From positions 80,468 through 144,467 of the forward strand of contig NZ_JAGOMQ010000003.1 in assembly GCF_017993425.1 (NCBI RefSeq): a DNA stretch of 64,000 bases, written 5' to 3'. The stretch's first letter is position 1. Each line of letters begins with the position of its first letter. The DNA comes from Amaricoccus sp. Lineage in GTDB: Bacteria > Pseudomonadota > Alphaproteobacteria > Rhodobacterales > Rhodobacteraceae. A model generated the notes under the pieces. It saw only the letters and a list, made by a program, of their open reading frames with translations, made no database searches and had not been told where the DNA came from. Positions 38,577 to 49,305 of this stretch are shown in pieces. Position numbers and translations under genes: made by a program.

Positions 38577-40907
38577 ATGCCCTCTTTCTCGAGTACCCTC
38601 GAAGCCGCCATCCACAACGCGCTCGGGCATGCGAACCAGCGCAAGCACGAGCTTGCGACGCTGGAGCATCTCCTGCTCGCACTCCTCGACGAGCCCGAGG
38701 CCGCAAAGGTGATGCGGGCCTGCGGGGTCGACATCGAGAAGCTGCGCAAGAACATCGTCGCCTTCCTCGACGAGGAGCTCGACGCGCTCATTTCCGACGT
38801 CGACGGCTCGGAGGCCGCGCCGACCACCGGCTTCCAGCGGGTGATCCAGCGCGCGGCGATCCATGTCCAGAGCTCGGGCCGCTCGGAGGTCACCGGGGCG
38901 AACGTGCTGGTCGCGATCTTCGCCGAGCGCGAGAGCCACGCCGCCTATTTCCTGCAGGAGCAGGACATGACCCGCTACGACGCGGTCAACTACATCAGCC
39001 ACGGCGTCGCCAAGGACCCGTCCTACGGCGAGAGCCGGCCGGTGAAGGGCGCCGAGCCCGCGCCGGAGCAGAAGCAGTCGGCCTCCGCCTCCGCCTCGAA
39101 GGAGGGCGAGGAGACGGCGCTGCAGAAGTACTGCGTCGACCTGAACGAGAAGGCCCGCAAGGGCGACGTCGACCCGCTGATCGGCCGCGACCTCGAGGTC
39201 GAGCGCTGCATCCAGGTCCTGTGCCGGCGGCGCAAGAACAACCCGCTGCTCGTGGGCGACCCGGGCGTCGGCAAGACCGCGATCGCCGAGGGCCTCGCGC
39301 GCAAGATCGTCGACGGCGAGACGCCGGGCGTGCTCGCCGACACCACCATCTTCGCGCTCGACATGGGCGCGCTCCTCGCCGGCACCCGCTACCGCGGCGA
39401 CTTCGAGGAGCGGCTGAAGGCGGTGATGAAGGAGCTGGAGAACCACCCGAACGCCATCCTCTTCATCGACGAGATCCACACGGTGATCGGCGCGGGCGCG
39501 ACCTCCGGCGGCGCGATGGACGCGTCCAACCTGCTGAAGCCGGCGCTCCAGTCGGGGACGCTGCGCTGCATGGGCTCGACCACCTACAAGGAGTATCGCC
39601 AGCACTTCGAGAAGGACCGGGCGCTGGCGCGGCGGTTCCAGAAGATCGACGTGAACGAGCCGTCGGTCGAGGACGCGTTCAAGATCCTCAAGGGGCTGAA
39701 GCCCTATTTCGAGGACCACCACGACGTGCGCTACACCCAGGACGCCATCCGCTCGGCGGTGGACCTGTCGGCGCGCTACATCCACGACCGCAAGCTGCCG
39801 GACAAGGCGATCGACGTGATCGACGAGGCCGGCGCGGCGCAGCACCTGCTGCCGGAGAGCCGGCGGCGCAAGACCATCACCTCGAAGGAGATCGAGGCGG
39901 TGGTGGCGAAGATCGCGCGGATCCCGCCGAAGAACGTGTCGAAGGACGACGCCGAGGTGCTGAAGGATCTCGACACCACTCTGAAGCGGGTGGTGTTCGG
40001 CCAGGACGCGGCGATCGAGGCGCTGGCCTCGGCGATCAAGCTGAGCCGGGCCGGGCTGAGGGAGCCGGAGAAGCCGATCGGCAACTACCTGTTCACCGGG
40101 CCCACGGGCGTCGGCAAGACCGAGGTGGCCAAGCAGCTCGCCGACAAGCTCGGCGTGGAGCTGCTGCGCTTCGACATGTCGGAGTACATGGAGAAGCACA
40201 CCGTCAGCCGGCTGATCGGCGCGCCGCCGGGCTATGTCGGCTTCGACCAGGGCGGGCTGCTGACCGACGGCGTGGACCAGCATCCGCATTGCGTGCTGCT
40301 GCTCGACGAGATGGAGAAGGCGCATCCGGACGTCTACAACATCCTGCTGCAGGTGATGGACCACGGCAAGCTCACCGACCACAACGGCCGGACGGTGGAT
40401 TTCCGCAACGTCGTGCTGATCATGACCTCGAACGCCGGCGCGGCCGAGCAGGCGCGGGAGGCGATCGGCTTCGGGCGGTCGCGGCGCGAGGGCGAGGATT
40501 CGGCGGCGGTCGAGCGGATGTTCACGCCGGAGTTCCGCAACCGGCTCGACGCGGTCATCAGCTTCGCGCCGCTGCCGCGGGAGGTGATCCTCCAGGTGGT
40601 GGAGAAGTTCGTGCTCCAGCTCGAGGCGCAGCTCCTCGACCGCAACGTGCAGATCGAGCTGACGCCGGAGGCGGCGGACTGGCTGGCGGAGAAGGGCTAC
40701 GACGACAAGATGGGCGCGCGGCCGCTCGGCCGGGTGATCCAGGAGAACGTCAAGAAGCCGCTGGCCGAGGAGCTGCTGTTCGGCAAGCTGACCAAGGGCG
40801 GGCTGGTGCGGGTGACGGTGGCCGACGGCGCGCTGAGGCTCGTCATCGAGGCCGCCGAGGCGCCGCGCATCGCCTCCAAGCGGCCGCCTTTGCTGACGGC
40901 GGAATAA
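38577..40907 (+). CDS. clpA: ATP-dependent Clp protease ATPase subunit ClpA
   Basis: 776 residues from ATG 38577. The N-terminal ClpN domain (about 1-145; [16 protein letters not shown]) is followed by two AAA+ domains: D1 with [13 protein letters not shown] and [13 protein letters not shown], and D2 with [13 protein letters not shown] and [13 protein letters not shown]. It unfolds substrates for ClpP. The ClpP-binding loop (IGF-type) region is retained (REAIGFGRS). An alternative TTG 54 bp upstream is not needed. Confidence 0.97.
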   Translation: MPSFSSTLEAAIHNALGHANQRKHELATLEHLLLALLDEPEAAKVMRACGVDIEKLRKNIVAFLDEELDALISDVDGSEAAPTTGFQRVIQRAAIHVQSSGRSEVTGANVLVAIFAERESHAAYFLQEQDMTRYDAVNYISHGVAKDPSYGESRPVKGAEPAPEQKQSASASASKEGEETALQKYCVDLNEKARKGDVDPLIGRDLEVERCIQVLCRRRKNNPLLVGDPGVGKTAIAEGLARKIVDGETPGVLADTTIFALDMGALLAGTRYRGDFEERLKAVMKELENHPNAILFIDEIHTVIGAGATSGGAMDASNLLKPALQSGTLRCMGSTTYKEYRQHFEKDRALARRFQKIDVNEPSVEDAFKILKGLKPYFEDHHDVRYTQDAIRSAVDLSARYIHDRKLPDKAIDVIDEAGAAQHLLPESRRRKTITSKEIEAVVAKIARIPPKNVSKDDAEVLKDLDTTLKRVVFGQDAAIEALASAIKLSRAGLREPEKPIGNYLFTGPTGVGKTEVAKQLADKLGVELLRFDMSEYMEKHTVSRLIGAPPGYVGFDQGGLLTDGVDQHPHCVLLLDEMEKAHPDVYNILLQVMDHGKLTDHNGRTVDFRNVVLIMTSNAGAAEQAREAIGFGRSRREGEDSAAVERMFTPEFRNRLDAVISFAPLPREVILQVVEKFVLQLEAQLLDRNVQIELTPEAADWLAEKGYDDKMGARPLGRVIQENVKKPLAEELLFGKLTKGGLVRVTVADGALRLVIEAAEAPRIASKRPPLLTAE

Positions 40908-40935
40908 GCGGCGGCGGGGACCTTCGCGACGACAG

Positions 40936-40964
40936 GGCCCGGGCGGCGACGCCCGGGCCTTTTG
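40936..40964 (+). terminator. Intrinsic terminator after clpA
   Basis: Stem GGCCCGGGC/GCCCGGGCC, loop GGCGAC, then TTTTGCTTT, 28 bp past the stop. Confidence 0.9.
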
Positions 40965-41058
40965 CTTTCGGGGCGGGCGGATGCCCCGATTGGATCGGCG
41001 CGACGATCGTGACGAAGCGTTACGCACTTAGCCACCGCGACGGAATTTGTGTCTTGGC

Positions 41059-42177
41059 TCAGGATGAAACCGGCGGTAGGTCTGAAAAAATTTCAGGCTG
41101 GCGCACTCTCAGTGCGAGGGACAAGGCTTGTTGTTCTTCGCCGCTCGCGCTGCGCTTGCGCTCAGCAATCTCGCGTATTTGATCCTCAGGCATCGACAAC
41201 AACGACGAGAGTTGAGCAAGATTGACTCCCGAAGCTTCGATTGCCTGATTCAATCCGATGGCCCAGCGGCGTACGTCTTGGTTAACGGAGAAAAAATCGG
41301 AACCTATGGTCGATATTCTGGTATATGCCCGCTCCGAAAGCATGCCCGAGACAATGCCTACAAATGAAATAAAGAATGGATCTAACGGAACCTCCGCACC
41401 GGAAGCATTTATGGATAGCTGTCCAGCCTTAAGAAAAACCAATATGATCAGTGCGCTCATGCTTCCTATAAATGGAAGAAGCATAAATCGTCTAGGGGAA
41501 AGATCGTCGTCCATACGGACAAAGGACCATGTCATGGCTATAACGCTTCCAAGTAAACCCATAAACATCATCAATAAAAGTGTAAGAATTTCTTGAGGAA
41601 GTTTTATTAGCTCGCCATAAAGCGGGATCTCTTCATAAAATCTGCGCACGTCGAAGAATCTGGTTAAATTGTGACTGCTCTTTATTTTATCAATTTCTGC
41701 TAGCTTCGTGGCTTCAAATTGCGCAAACCTTTCGGCCTCGCCCTCCGAATAGAGGTTGTCACGCGTCTGCGCGGCGGCAGTGAACCGAGCGAATGCATCG
41801 CATCTCTCGTCTCGGGGCCCTTCGCCACTACCGCAGTTTTCTATAAGACTCTGAAAAAGGGGGGATACCACAAAGTCCTGCTCGTCTATCCAGAAATTCC
41901 CTTCCGTCATTACATTTAGAGCGCTTTCAATCTCCCCTTTAACTCGGTAGAGTTTGTCATTGTGCTCTATTTCCTGATAGACGCGAGCAATGGCTCGTGT
42001 CACATTTCCTTCCGCATCGAGCAAATCCTCGTAACGTAGCACTTTCAGGTCGCTCATAGCTTCTCGCACCTGCATAGTACTTAACAAGCCAACCACAGAG
42101 AAAACTGCAATCGCGTAGAGGACCAGTAAATAAATCCCAGAAAAAACTGAATATAAAAAACGAATAATTCGAAGCAT
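41059..42177 (-). CDS. Unknown membrane protein in an AT-rich island
   Basis: 372 residues. TM1 (about 10-33), then a charged periplasmic-like region (34-205) with a Cys pair (ENCGSG...DERCD), then TM helices at about 205-225, 240-258 and a hydrophobic segment at 270-290 ending SFVGIVSGMLSERAYTRIS. The C-terminal 70 residues look helix-turn-helix-like (AIEASGVNLAQLSSLLSMPE). Codon use and base composition are clearly less GC-rich than all neighbours, suggesting transfer. A near-consensus sigma70-type promoter precedes it. I recognise no family and claim no function. Confidence 0.8.
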   Translation of the reverse strand: MLRIIRFLYSVFSGIYLLVLYAIAVFSVVGLLSTMQVREAMSDLKVLRYEDLLDAEGNVTRAIARVYQEIEHNDKLYRVKGEIESALNVMTEGNFWIDEQDFVVSPLFQSLIENCGSGEGPRDERCDAFARFTAAAQTRDNLYSEGEAERFAQFEATKLAEIDKIKSSHNLTRFFDVRRFYEEIPLYGELIKLPQEILTLLLMMFMGLLGSVIAMTWSFVRMDDDLSPRRFMLLPFIGSMSALIILVFLKAGQLSINASGAEVPLDPFFISFVGIVSGMLSERAYTRISTIGSDFFSVNQDVRRWAIGLNQAIEASGVNLAQLSSLLSMPEDQIREIAERKRSASGEEQQALSLALRVRQPEIFSDLPPVSS

Positions 42178-42235
42178 ATCGTGAGCCTCATTCTGATCGA
42201 GCGGATCGTCTCCAGAAAAAATGACGTAGTCTAAA

Positions 42236-42264
42236 ATTGTATCACAATTAAATCAAAAAATCAA
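42236..42264 (-). promoter_or_regulatory. Sigma70-type promoter of the AT-rich island gene
   Basis: Minus strand TTGATT (42264-42259), 17-bp spacer, TACAAT (42241-42236), in an AT-rich stretch directly after the dxs stop. About 59 bases from the -10 to the start codon. Confidence 0.65.
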
Positions 42265-42280
42265 TACACATCAACCGCAG

Positions 42281-44224
42281 CTAAGTCGCCTTCCATTTGC
42301 CCACCCGCGCCACGCCCAGCACCGCCAGAACCTTCGCCTCGATCTGCTCGGCGTTCATCGCGGCGGCGGCGTACATCTTCGCCGGGCTGTCCTGGTCGAT
42401 GAAGGTGTCGGGCAGGACCATGGAGCGGAACCGCAGGCCGCGGTCGAAGACGCCCTCCTCCGCCAGCAACTGCGCGACGTGGGAGCCGAAGCCGCCGATG
42501 GCGCCTTCCTCGATGGTGATCAGCGCCTCGTGCTCGCGGGCGAGGCGGAGGATCAGGTCGCGGTCGAGCGGCTTGGCGAAGCGGGCGTCGGCGATCGTCG
42601 GGGCCATCCCGCGCGCCGCCAGCGCCTCGGCCGCCTTCAGCACCTCGGCGAGGCGGGCGCCGAAGGAGAGGATGGCGACGCGCGCGCCCTCGCGGATCAC
42701 CCGGCCTCGGCCGATCTCCAGCGGGCGGCCGCGCTCCGGCATCTCGACGCCGACGCCGTCGCCGCGCGGGAAGCGGAAGGCGGAGGGGCGGTCGTCGAGC
42801 GCCGCGGCGGTCGCGACCATGTGGACGAGCTCGGCCTCGTCCGCCGCGGCCATCACCACGAAGTCGGGCAGCGAGGCGAGGAAGCCGATGTCGAAGGCGC
42901 CGGCATGGGTCGGCCCGTCGGCGCCGACCAGCCCGGCGCGGTCGATCGCGAAGCGCACCGGCAGGCGCTGGATCGCCACGTCGTGGACGACCTGGTCGTA
43001 GCCGCGCTGCAGGAACGTCGAGTAGATCGCGCAGAACGGCCGCATCCCCGCGGCGGCCAGCCCGGCGCAGAAGGTCACGCCGTGCTGCTCGGCGATGCCG
43101 ACGTCGAAGCAGCGCCGCGGAAAGCGCTCGGCGAAGAGGTTCAGGCCCGTGCCGTCCGGCATCGCGGCGGTCACCGCGACGATGCGGTCGTCCGCCTCGG
43201 CCTCGCGGATCAGGCTCTGCGCGAACACCTTGGTGTAGGAGGGCGCGTTCGACGGGGCCTTGACCTGTGCGCCGCTCGTGACGTCGAACTTCGCGACGCC
43301 GTGGTACTTGTCCGAGGCGCGCTCCGCCGGCGCGTAGCCCTTGCCCTTCTTCGTCAGCGCATGGATCAGCACCGGCCCGTCGGCGCGGGTCTTCACCGTG
43401 CGCAGCGTCGCGAGGAGCTGGTCCATGTCGTGGCCGTCCACCGGGCCGACATAGGAGAAGCCGAGCTCCTCGAAGAGCGTGCCCCCGACGGTCGCGTGCT
43501 TCACCATGTCGCGCGCCCGCTTCGCCCCCTCCTGCAATGGCGGCGGCAGCAGGCGCACCGCCCCCTTGGCGACGGAATAGAGCTCCTGGAACGGCTCGCC
43601 GGCGTAGAGCCGCGCGAGGTAGGAGGACATCGCGCCGACCGGGGGCGCGATCGACATCTCGTTGTCGTTGAGGATGACGATCAGCCGCTTCTTCAGATGG
43701 CCGGCGTTGTTCATCGCCTCGTAGGCCATGCCCGCCGACATGGCGCCGTCGCCGATCACCGCGATCACGTCGCCGACGTCCGGGGCGCCGAGGTCGCGCG
43801 CCACCGCGAAGCCGAGCGCGGCGGAGATCGAGGTCGAGGAATGCGCCGCCCCGAACGGGTCGTAGGCGCTCTCCGCGCGCTTGGTGAAGCCCGAGAGCCC
43901 GCCGCCGGCCCGCAGCGTGCGGATGCGGTCGCGCCGCCCGGTCAGGATCTTGTGCGGATAGCACTGGTGGCCGACGTCCCAGATCAGCTTGTCGGTCGGG
44001 GCGTTGAAGACCGCGTGGATCGCCACCGTCAGCTCCACGACGCCGAGCCCGGCCCCGAGATGGCCGCCCGTCACCGAGACGGCGGAGATCGTCTCGGCGC
44101 GCAGCTCGTCGGCGACGGCGCGCAGCTGGGCGTTCGACAGGCCGCACAGGTCCGAGGGCAGGTGGATGCGGTCGAGATGCGGGGTGTTCGGACGGGGGTC
44201 GCTGTTCAGGGGGTCGCTGGACAT
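42281..44224 (-). CDS. dxs: 1-deoxy-D-xylulose-5-phosphate synthase
   Basis: 647 residues. Thiamine-diphosphate enzyme that condenses pyruvate and glyceraldehyde 3-phosphate at the head of the MEP isoprenoid pathway. Motifs: [19 protein letters not shown]/Mg loop [20 protein letters not shown], and the transketolase pyrimidine domain [21 protein letters not shown] 44224 (MSSDPLNSD). It ends the operon HDAC-like, xseB, ispA, dxs, with a 17-bp gap after ispA. Confidence 0.98.
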   Translation of the reverse strand: MSSDPLNSDPRPNTPHLDRIHLPSDLCGLSNAQLRAVADELRAETISAVSVTGGHLGAGLGVVELTVAIHAVFNAPTDKLIWDVGHQCYPHKILTGRRDRIRTLRAGGGLSGFTKRAESAYDPFGAAHSSTSISAALGFAVARDLGAPDVGDVIAVIGDGAMSAGMAYEAMNNAGHLKKRLIVILNDNEMSIAPPVGAMSSYLARLYAGEPFQELYSVAKGAVRLLPPPLQEGAKRARDMVKHATVGGTLFEELGFSYVGPVDGHDMDQLLATLRTVKTRADGPVLIHALTKKGKGYAPAERASDKYHGVAKFDVTSGAQVKAPSNAPSYTKVFAQSLIREAEADDRIVAVTAAMPDGTGLNLFAERFPRRCFDVGIAEQHGVTFCAGLAAAGMRPFCAIYSTFLQRGYDQVVHDVAIQRLPVRFAIDRAGLVGADGPTHAGAFDIGFLASLPDFVVMAAADEAELVHMVATAAALDDRPSAFRFPRGDGVGVEMPERGRPLEIGRGRVIREGARVAILSFGARLAEVLKAAEALAARGMAPTIADARFAKPLDRDLILRLAREHEALITIEEGAIGGFGSHVAQLLAEEGVFDRGLRFRSMVLPDTFIDQDSPAKMYAAAAMNAEQIEAKVLAVLGVARVGKWKAT

Positions 44225-44241
44225 CTGGCTTCCTTCGCGCG

Positions 44242-45132
44242 TCAGGCCGGGCGCTCGACGACAAACGCCGCGGCCTGCCGGAGGGTTTCCGCCGCCGAGC
44301 CGTAGGGCGCAAGGGCGTCGCAGGCGCTGGCGGCGAGCTCGCGCGCCCGCGCCCGCGCCCCGTCGAGCCCGAGCAGCCCGACGAAGGTCGCCTTGCCCGC
44401 CGCCGCGTCCTTGCCGACGCGCTTGCCGGCGGTCTCGGGATCGCCCTCGACGTCGATGATGTCGTCGCGGATCTGGAAGGCGAGGCCGAGGTCGGCGGCG
44501 TAGCGGCGCATCGGCTCGGGGTCGGAGCGGCCGAGGATCGCGCCCGCCTCCGCCGCCCAGACGATCAGCGCCCCGGTCTTCAGCGCCTGGAGCCCGGAGA
44601 TGGCGGCGAGGTCGAGCGGCTCGGCCGCCCGCTCGGCGGCGAGGTCGAGCGACTGCCCGCCGACCATCCCCGCCGCCCCGGCCGCCTGCGCCAGCCGATG
44701 GATCAGCCGCACCTGCATCCGCGGGTCGATGCCGCCCTGCGGCGCGGCGAGGATCTCGAAGGCGAGCGCCTGCAGCGCGTCGCCGGCCAGCACCGCGGTC
44801 GCCTCGTCCCATTTGACATGGACGGTCGGCTGGCCGCGCCTTGTGTCGTCGTCGTCCATGCAGGGCATGTCGTCATGGACGAGGCTGTAGGCGTGGACGC
44901 ATTCCACCGCCGCCGCCGCCCGCAGCGCCTGCGCGGCCGGGGCATGGAACAGCGCCGCGCTCTCCATGGCGAGAAAGGCGCGCAGCCGCTTGCCGCCGCC
45001 CAGCGTCGCGTAGCGCATCGCCTCGGCGAGCGGCGTCTCCGGCGGCGGCAGCAGCGCCGCGAGCGTCGCCTCGACGGCGGCGGCGTGCGCGCGCAGGCGC
45101 TCCGTGAAGCGGGTCAGCGTCGCCTCGTCCAT
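44242..45132 (-). CDS. ispA: Farnesyl/geranyl diphosphate synthase (polyprenyl synthetase)
   Basis: 296 residues. The first Asp-rich motif is [14 protein letters not shown] and the second [20 protein letters not shown] binds the allylic substrate. It elongates prenyl diphosphates from DMAPP/IPP. Product chain length is not certain. It lies 3 bp after xseB and upstream of dxs, the classical grouping. Confidence 0.95.
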   Translation of the reverse strand: MDEATLTRFTERLRAHAAAVEATLAALLPPPETPLAEAMRYATLGGGKRLRAFLAMESAALFHAPAAQALRAAAAVECVHAYSLVHDDMPCMDDDDTRRGQPTVHVKWDEATAVLAGDALQALAFEILAAPQGGIDPRMQVRLIHRLAQAAGAAGMVGGQSLDLAAERAAEPLDLAAISGLQALKTGALIVWAAEAGAILGRSDPEPMRRYAADLGLAFQIRDDIIDVEGDPETAGKRVGKDAAAGKATFVGLLGLDGARARARELAASACDALAPYGSAAETLRQAAAFVVERPA

Positions 45133-45135
45133 GGC

Positions 45136-45381
45136 TCAGGCCGGGTCGAGCGGCTTCGCGCCGATGGCGGTTCCGTCCGGCCCGGCGACGATCTGCGCCA
45201 CCCGGGCCTCGGCGGCCTTGAGCTTCGCCTCGCAATGCCCGCGCAGCTCGGCGCCGCGGGCGTAGAGCGCGATCGATTCCTCGAGCGGCGCGGCGCCCGA
45301 TTCCAGCCGATGCACCACCGCCTCGAGCTCGGCCAGCGCCGCCTCGAAGCTCATCTCCCCGACCGGGGTCTCCTCAGCCAT
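45136..45381 (-). CDS. xseB: Exodeoxyribonuclease VII small subunit
   Basis: 81 residues, normal size. Family core MSFEAALAELEAVVHRLESG, LEESIALYARGAEL and HCEAKLKAAEARV. It forms ExoVII with XseA (not in window). It overlaps the upstream HDAC-like gene by 8 bp. Confidence 0.96.
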   Translation of the reverse strand: MAEETPVGEMSFEAALAELEAVVHRLESGAAPLEESIALYARGAELRGHCEAKLKAAEARVAQIVAGPDGTAIGAKPLDPA

Positions 45382-46312
45382 GGCCGCGCTCCATCAGCAC
45401 GCGCACATGCGCCGCCACCGAGCCCGCCAGCGCCCCGAGGTCGTAGCCGCCCTCCAGCGTCGAGACCACGCGCCCCTCGCAGCACATGTCGGCGAGGTCG
45501 CAGAGCCGGCTGGTCGCCCAGGCGAAGTCGGCCTCGGTCAGGTTGAGGTTCGCCATCGGGTCGCGGGCATGGGCGTCGAAGCCGGCCGAGATCAGGATCA
45601 GCTCCGGCTTGTGCGCCTCGATCGCCGGCAGCACGCGGCCGATGAAGCCCGCGCGGAACGCCGGCCCGCCGGCGCCCGGCGGCAGCGGCACGTTGACGAT
45701 CTGCCCGTGCGCGCCGACCTCCTCCGCCGCCCCGGTGCCGGGATAGAGCGGCATCTGCTGCGACGAGCAGAACAGGATGCGCGCGTCGTCCCAGACGAGG
45801 TCCTGGGTGCCGTTGCCGTGGTGGACGTCGAAATCGACGATCGCCACCCGTTCGAGCCCGTGCGCCTCCAGCGCATGGCGCGCGCCCACGACGACGTTGC
45901 CGAAGAAGCAGAAGCCCATGGGCGTCGCCTTCTCGGCATGGTGGCCGGGCGGGCGCACCGCGCAGAAGGCGTTGTCCACCTCGCGCCGCACCACCATGTC
46001 GACCGCCGCCACGACCGCGCCCGCCGCGCGCCGCGCCGCGGTCAGCGAGGCCGGTCCCATGAACGTGTCGGCGTCGAGCTCGACCCAGCCGGCGTTGGGG
46101 GTGCGTGCCGTCAGCTGCGCGAGATGCCGCTTCGGATGCGCGCGCAGCAGCTGCTCGTCGTCGGCGAGCGGCGCGTCGACCCGCACCAGATAGGCGAACT
46201 CCTCCGCCTCCAGCGCGGCGCTGATCGCCTGCAGCCGCTCGACCCGCTCCGGGTGGCCCGGCGGGTTGACGTGCAGGAGGCAGTCGGGGTGCGAGATCAG
46301 CGCCGTCGTCAT
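45374..46312 (-). CDS. Histone-deacetylase-like amidohydrolase
   Basis: 312 residues from ATG 46312 (MTTALISHPDCLLHV). The zinc deacetylase fold is complete: RPPGHHAEK, VDFDVHHGNGTQ (metal Asp/His), SAGFDAHARDP and LEGGYDLGAL. Bacterial class II HDAC-like proteins deacetylate acetylpolyamines or other amides (acetoin-utilisation type). It heads the isoprenoid operon, overlapping xseB by 8 bp, an arrangement common in Rhodobacterales. Confidence 0.93.
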   Translation of the reverse strand: MTTALISHPDCLLHVNPPGHPERVERLQAISAALEAEEFAYLVRVDAPLADDEQLLRAHPKRHLAQLTARTPNAGWVELDADTFMGPASLTAARRAAGAVVAAVDMVVRREVDNAFCAVRPPGHHAEKATPMGFCFFGNVVVGARHALEAHGLERVAIVDFDVHHGNGTQDLVWDDARILFCSSQQMPLYPGTGAAEEVGAHGQIVNVPLPPGAGGPAFRAGFIGRVLPAIEAHKPELILISAGFDAHARDPMANLNLTEADFAWATSRLCDLADMCCEGRVVSTLEGGYDLGALAGSVAAHVRVLMERGHG

Positions 46313-46439
46313 CGGCGCGACGTTATTCCGCCCGCCCGGCGGGTTCAAACGCTATTCGGCCGTGCGGGCGGACTACCGCGGACGATCGTCCCACGCTAGG
46401 ATTCGCACGCGGCGCGGGCGGAGAGGACGACGGGGGAAT

Positions 46440-46982
46440 ATGGGCAAGGCGTTGATCCGGCATTTCCGGGCGATGGCGCGCAACAACGCCTGGGCGAACG
46501 ACCGGCTGCTCGCGGCCTGCCGCAAGCTCGGGCCCGGCGAGTTCGAGGCCACCCGCACCAGCTTCTTCCCCTCGATCCGCGAGACGCTGAACCACAACCT
46601 CCTGGTCGACCTCTACTATCTCGACGCGCTGGAGGAGGCGGGCAGGGGGCGCGCCATCGGCCGCGACTGGCGCGCCATCGGCACCGCGCGCGGGCTCCGC
46701 ACGGCGCAGGCGCGGGCGGACGCCCGCCTCGTCGCCTTCTGCGACCGGCTGACCCCGGACGCCGCCCGGCGCAAGGTCGACGTCGACCGCGGCGATCCCG
46801 TGCCGGAGCGCGTCGACCACCTGCTCGCCCATCTCTTCCAGCACCAGATCCACCACCGCGGCCAGGCCCACGCCATGCTGGCCGGGACCTCGGTCAGGCC
46901 GCCGCAGCTCGACGAGTTCTTCCTCGACTACGACCGCGACCCGAACGCCGTCACCCTCGGCCACTGGCCGGTCCCCGACTGA
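46440..46982 (+). CDS. DinB-family protein
   Basis: 180 residues. Four-helix DinB/YfiT fold with a metal triad of His: NHNLLVDLYYLDALEE, and HLFQHQIHHRGQAHAML. The N-terminal HFRAMARNNAWANDRLLAA is typical. DinB proteins are thiol transferases or damage-inducible proteins of uncertain role. ATG 46440 follows GACGGGGGAAT. Confidence 0.9.
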   Translation: MGKALIRHFRAMARNNAWANDRLLAACRKLGPGEFEATRTSFFPSIRETLNHNLLVDLYYLDALEEAGRGRAIGRDWRAIGTARGLRTAQARADARLVAFCDRLTPDAARRKVDVDRGDPVPERVDHLLAHLFQHQIHHRGQAHAMLAGTSVRPPQLDEFFLDYDRDPNAVTLGHWPVPD

Positions 46983-47077
46983 GGCCGACCGAGGCCCGAC
47001 TGAGGCCCGACCGCGGACTGGCGGGCCGCGGCGCGGGGCGCTACATCAGGCGGGCGACACGGGCGGGGAGGTGAGCC

Positions 47078-47266
47078 ATGCGCTTCGAGACGGTCGGCAT
47101 CGGCGGCTTCATCCTGCTCGCCCTCGACATCTGGGCGATCATCTCGATCGTCGGCTCGGGCGCCAGCACCGGGTCGAAGGTGATCTGGGTCCTCGTCATC
47201 CTGTTCCTGCCGCTCCTCGGCTTCATCGCCTGGCTGCTGTTCGGCCCGCGCGCCGCGAGGAGCTGA
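47078..47266 (+). CDS. PLDc_N-domain small membrane protein
   Basis: 62 residues with two TM helices (about 7-27 and 33-55), ending FLPLLGFIAWLLFGPRAARS. This is the phospholipase-D-nuclease N-terminal (PLDc_N) signature of small integral proteins related to the cardiolipin synthase N-terminus. Its stop overlaps the pepP start by one base (TGATG), so it is co-translated. SD GGGAGG. Function unknown. Confidence 0.85.
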   Translation: MRFETVGIGGFILLALDIWAIISIVGSGASTGSKVIWVLVILFLPLLGFIAWLLFGPRAARS

Positions 47267-49071
47267 TGCTCCAGCAGGTCCACCGCCGCACCACCCCCGA
47301 CGCCGCCGCGCCGCGGCTGGCCCGGCTGCGGGCGGCGATGGCCGAGGCCGGGGTCGACGCCTTCCTCGTGCCGCGCGCCGACGCCCACCAGGGCGAGAAC
47401 GTCGCCCCCCGCGACGAGCGCCTCGCCTGGCTGACCGGCTTCACCGGCTCGGCCGGCTTCGCCGTCGTCACCCGCGACGCCGCCGCGGTCTTCGTCGACG
47501 GCCGCTACCGCCTCCAGGTTCGCGCCGAGACCGACCCGGCCTGCTTCGCGAGCCAGAGCCTCCCCGACGACCGGCTCGCCGACTGGCTGGTCGCGGCGCT
47601 CCCCGGCGGCGGGCGGGTCGGCTTCGACCCCTGGCTGCACGGCGCCGCCGAGATCGAGGCCCTCGCCGCCGCGCTGGAGCCGCGCCAGCTCGCGCTCGCC
47701 CGCGTCGCGAACCTCGTGGACGCGGTCTGGGACGACCAGCCGCCGCCCCCCGCCGCGCCGCTCGCCGTCCAGCCCGACGCGCTCGCCGGGCGCAGCGCCG
47801 CCGACAAGCGCGCGGCCATCGCCGCCGACCTTGCCGGCCGCGGCCTCGCGGCGGCGGTCCTCACGCTCCCCGATTCGATCGCCTGGCTCCTCAACGTCCG
47901 CGGCGCCGACGTCGCCCGCACGCCCGTGCCCCTCGCCTTCGCCGTCCTCGCCGCCGACGGGACGGTCGATCTCCTCGTCGACCCCGCCAAGCTCGGCCCC
48001 GAGGTCGCCGCCCATCTCGGCGCAGGGGTGCGCGTCCGTCCCGAGGCGGAGCTCGGCGCCGTCCTCGACGGCCTGACGGGCCGCGTCGCCGTCGACCGCG
48101 CCACCGCGCCGGTCTGGGTCTCCGACCGCCTGCGCGCCGCCGGCCGCGCCGAGGTCGTCTGGACCCCCGACCCCTGCGCGCTCCCCAAGGCGACCAAGAC
48201 CCCGGCCGAGATCGCCGGGACCCGCGCCGCCCATCTGCGCGACGGCGCGGCGATGGCGCGCTTCCTCGCCTGGCTCGACGCGGCCGCGCCCGCGGGCGGC
48301 CTGACCGAGATCGACGTCGTCCGCCGGCTCGAGGACATCCGCCGCGACACCGGCGCGCTCCGCGACATCTCCTTCGACACCATCTCCGGCGCCGGCCCCA
48401 ACGGCGCCATCGTCCATTACCGCGTCTCCGAGGCGACCAACCGCCCGGTCCGCCCGGGCGAGCTCCTGCTCGTCGACAGCGGCGCGCAGTACCAGGACGG
48501 CACCACCGACGTCACCCGCACCATCGCCGTCGGCGCCCCGCCTCCCGGCGCCGCCGCCGCCTTCACGCTGGTGCTGCGCGGCCTGATCGCCATGAGCCGG
48601 CTGCGCTGGCCGCCGGGCCTCGCCGGGCGCGACATCGACGCCATCGCCCGCGCGCCGCTCTGGGCCGCCGGGCTCGACTACGACCACGGCACCGGCCACG
48701 GCGTCGGCAGCTATCTCGGCGTCCACGAGGGCCCGGCCGGCCTGTCGCGCCGCTCGACCGAGCCGATCCTGCCGGGAATGATCCTGTCCATCGAGCCCGG
48801 CTATTACCGCGAGGGCGCCTTCGGCATCCGCATCGAGAACCTCGCCGTGGTCCGCCCCCCCGAGATCCCGGAGGGCGGCGAGCGCCCGATGCTCGGCTGG
48901 GAGACCCTGACGCTGGCCCCCGTCGACCGCCGCCTGATCGACCCCGCCCGCCTCGACGCCGGCGAGCGCGCCTGGCTCGACGCCTACCACGCCCGCGTCG
49001 CCTCCGAGCTCGCCCCGCTCGTGCCGGAAGACGTCGCCCCCTGGCTCCGCGCCGCCTGCGCGCCGCTCTGA
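47266..49071 (+). CDS. pepP: Aminopeptidase P family metallopeptidase (M24B)
   Basis: 601 residues. Two creatinase-like N-terminal domains lead to a pita-bread C-terminal domain. Metal ligands: Asp residues in LLVDSGAQYQDGTTDVTRT, His in GTGHGVGSYLGVHEGP, Glu in SIEPGYY and IRIENLAVV. Removes the N-terminal residue from peptides with proline at position 2. This length matches the long (XPNPEP1-like) type. ATG 47266. Confidence 0.95.
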   Translation: MLQQVHRRTTPDAAAPRLARLRAAMAEAGVDAFLVPRADAHQGENVAPRDERLAWLTGFTGSAGFAVVTRDAAAVFVDGRYRLQVRAETDPACFASQSLPDDRLADWLVAALPGGGRVGFDPWLHGAAEIEALAAALEPRQLALARVANLVDAVWDDQPPPPAAPLAVQPDALAGRSAADKRAAIAADLAGRGLAAAVLTLPDSIAWLLNVRGADVARTPVPLAFAVLAADGTVDLLVDPAKLGPEVAAHLGAGVRVRPEAELGAVLDGLTGRVAVDRATAPVWVSDRLRAAGRAEVVWTPDPCALPKATKTPAEIAGTRAAHLRDGAAMARFLAWLDAAAPAGGLTEIDVVRRLEDIRRDTGALRDISFDTISGAGPNGAIVHYRVSEATNRPVRPGELLLVDSGAQYQDGTTDVTRTIAVGAPPPGAAAAFTLVLRGLIAMSRLRWPPGLAGRDIDAIARAPLWAAGLDYDHGTGHGVGSYLGVHEGPAGLSRRSTEPILPGMILSIEPGYYREGAFGIRIENLAVVRPPEIPEGGERPMLGWETLTLAPVDRRLIDPARLDAGERAWLDAYHARVASELAPLVPEDVAPWLRAACAPL

Positions 49072-49132
49072 TGTCACACGGGCGGCGGGGGACCGGCGGC
49101 GGCGCCTCGCCGCGCGACGGCTCCCGCAGGTC

Positions 49133-49215
49133 GACATGCGCATGTCGACCTGCCCGACGCGGAGCGGCCGGGGGCAGGGAGGGCGCAAGCTTCAAGTGAG
49201 TCGAACGGCGCCGCG
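49133..49215 (+). repeat. Repeat family B, copy B2
   Basis: About 83 bp. The core is extended to a perfect 24-bp palindrome at 49128-49151, centred on GACATGCGCATGTC. It closely matches B1, including AGTCGAACGGCGCCGCG at the far end. It lies in the 234-bp gap between convergent pepP and fnrL. Confidence 0.8.
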
Positions 49216-49305
49216 CCCGGCCTCGGCGCCGTGCCGGGGGTGCGCAGGGTGAACCAACCACGTGACCCCTCCGCGCCTCTGCGAAGCCGGCCCCCCCCCG
49301 TCGCC

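Noticed and set aside
38403..41027. 874-codon minus-strand ORF
   Set aside because: Antisense to clpA with Arg/Leu/His-rich composition typical of GC shadows.
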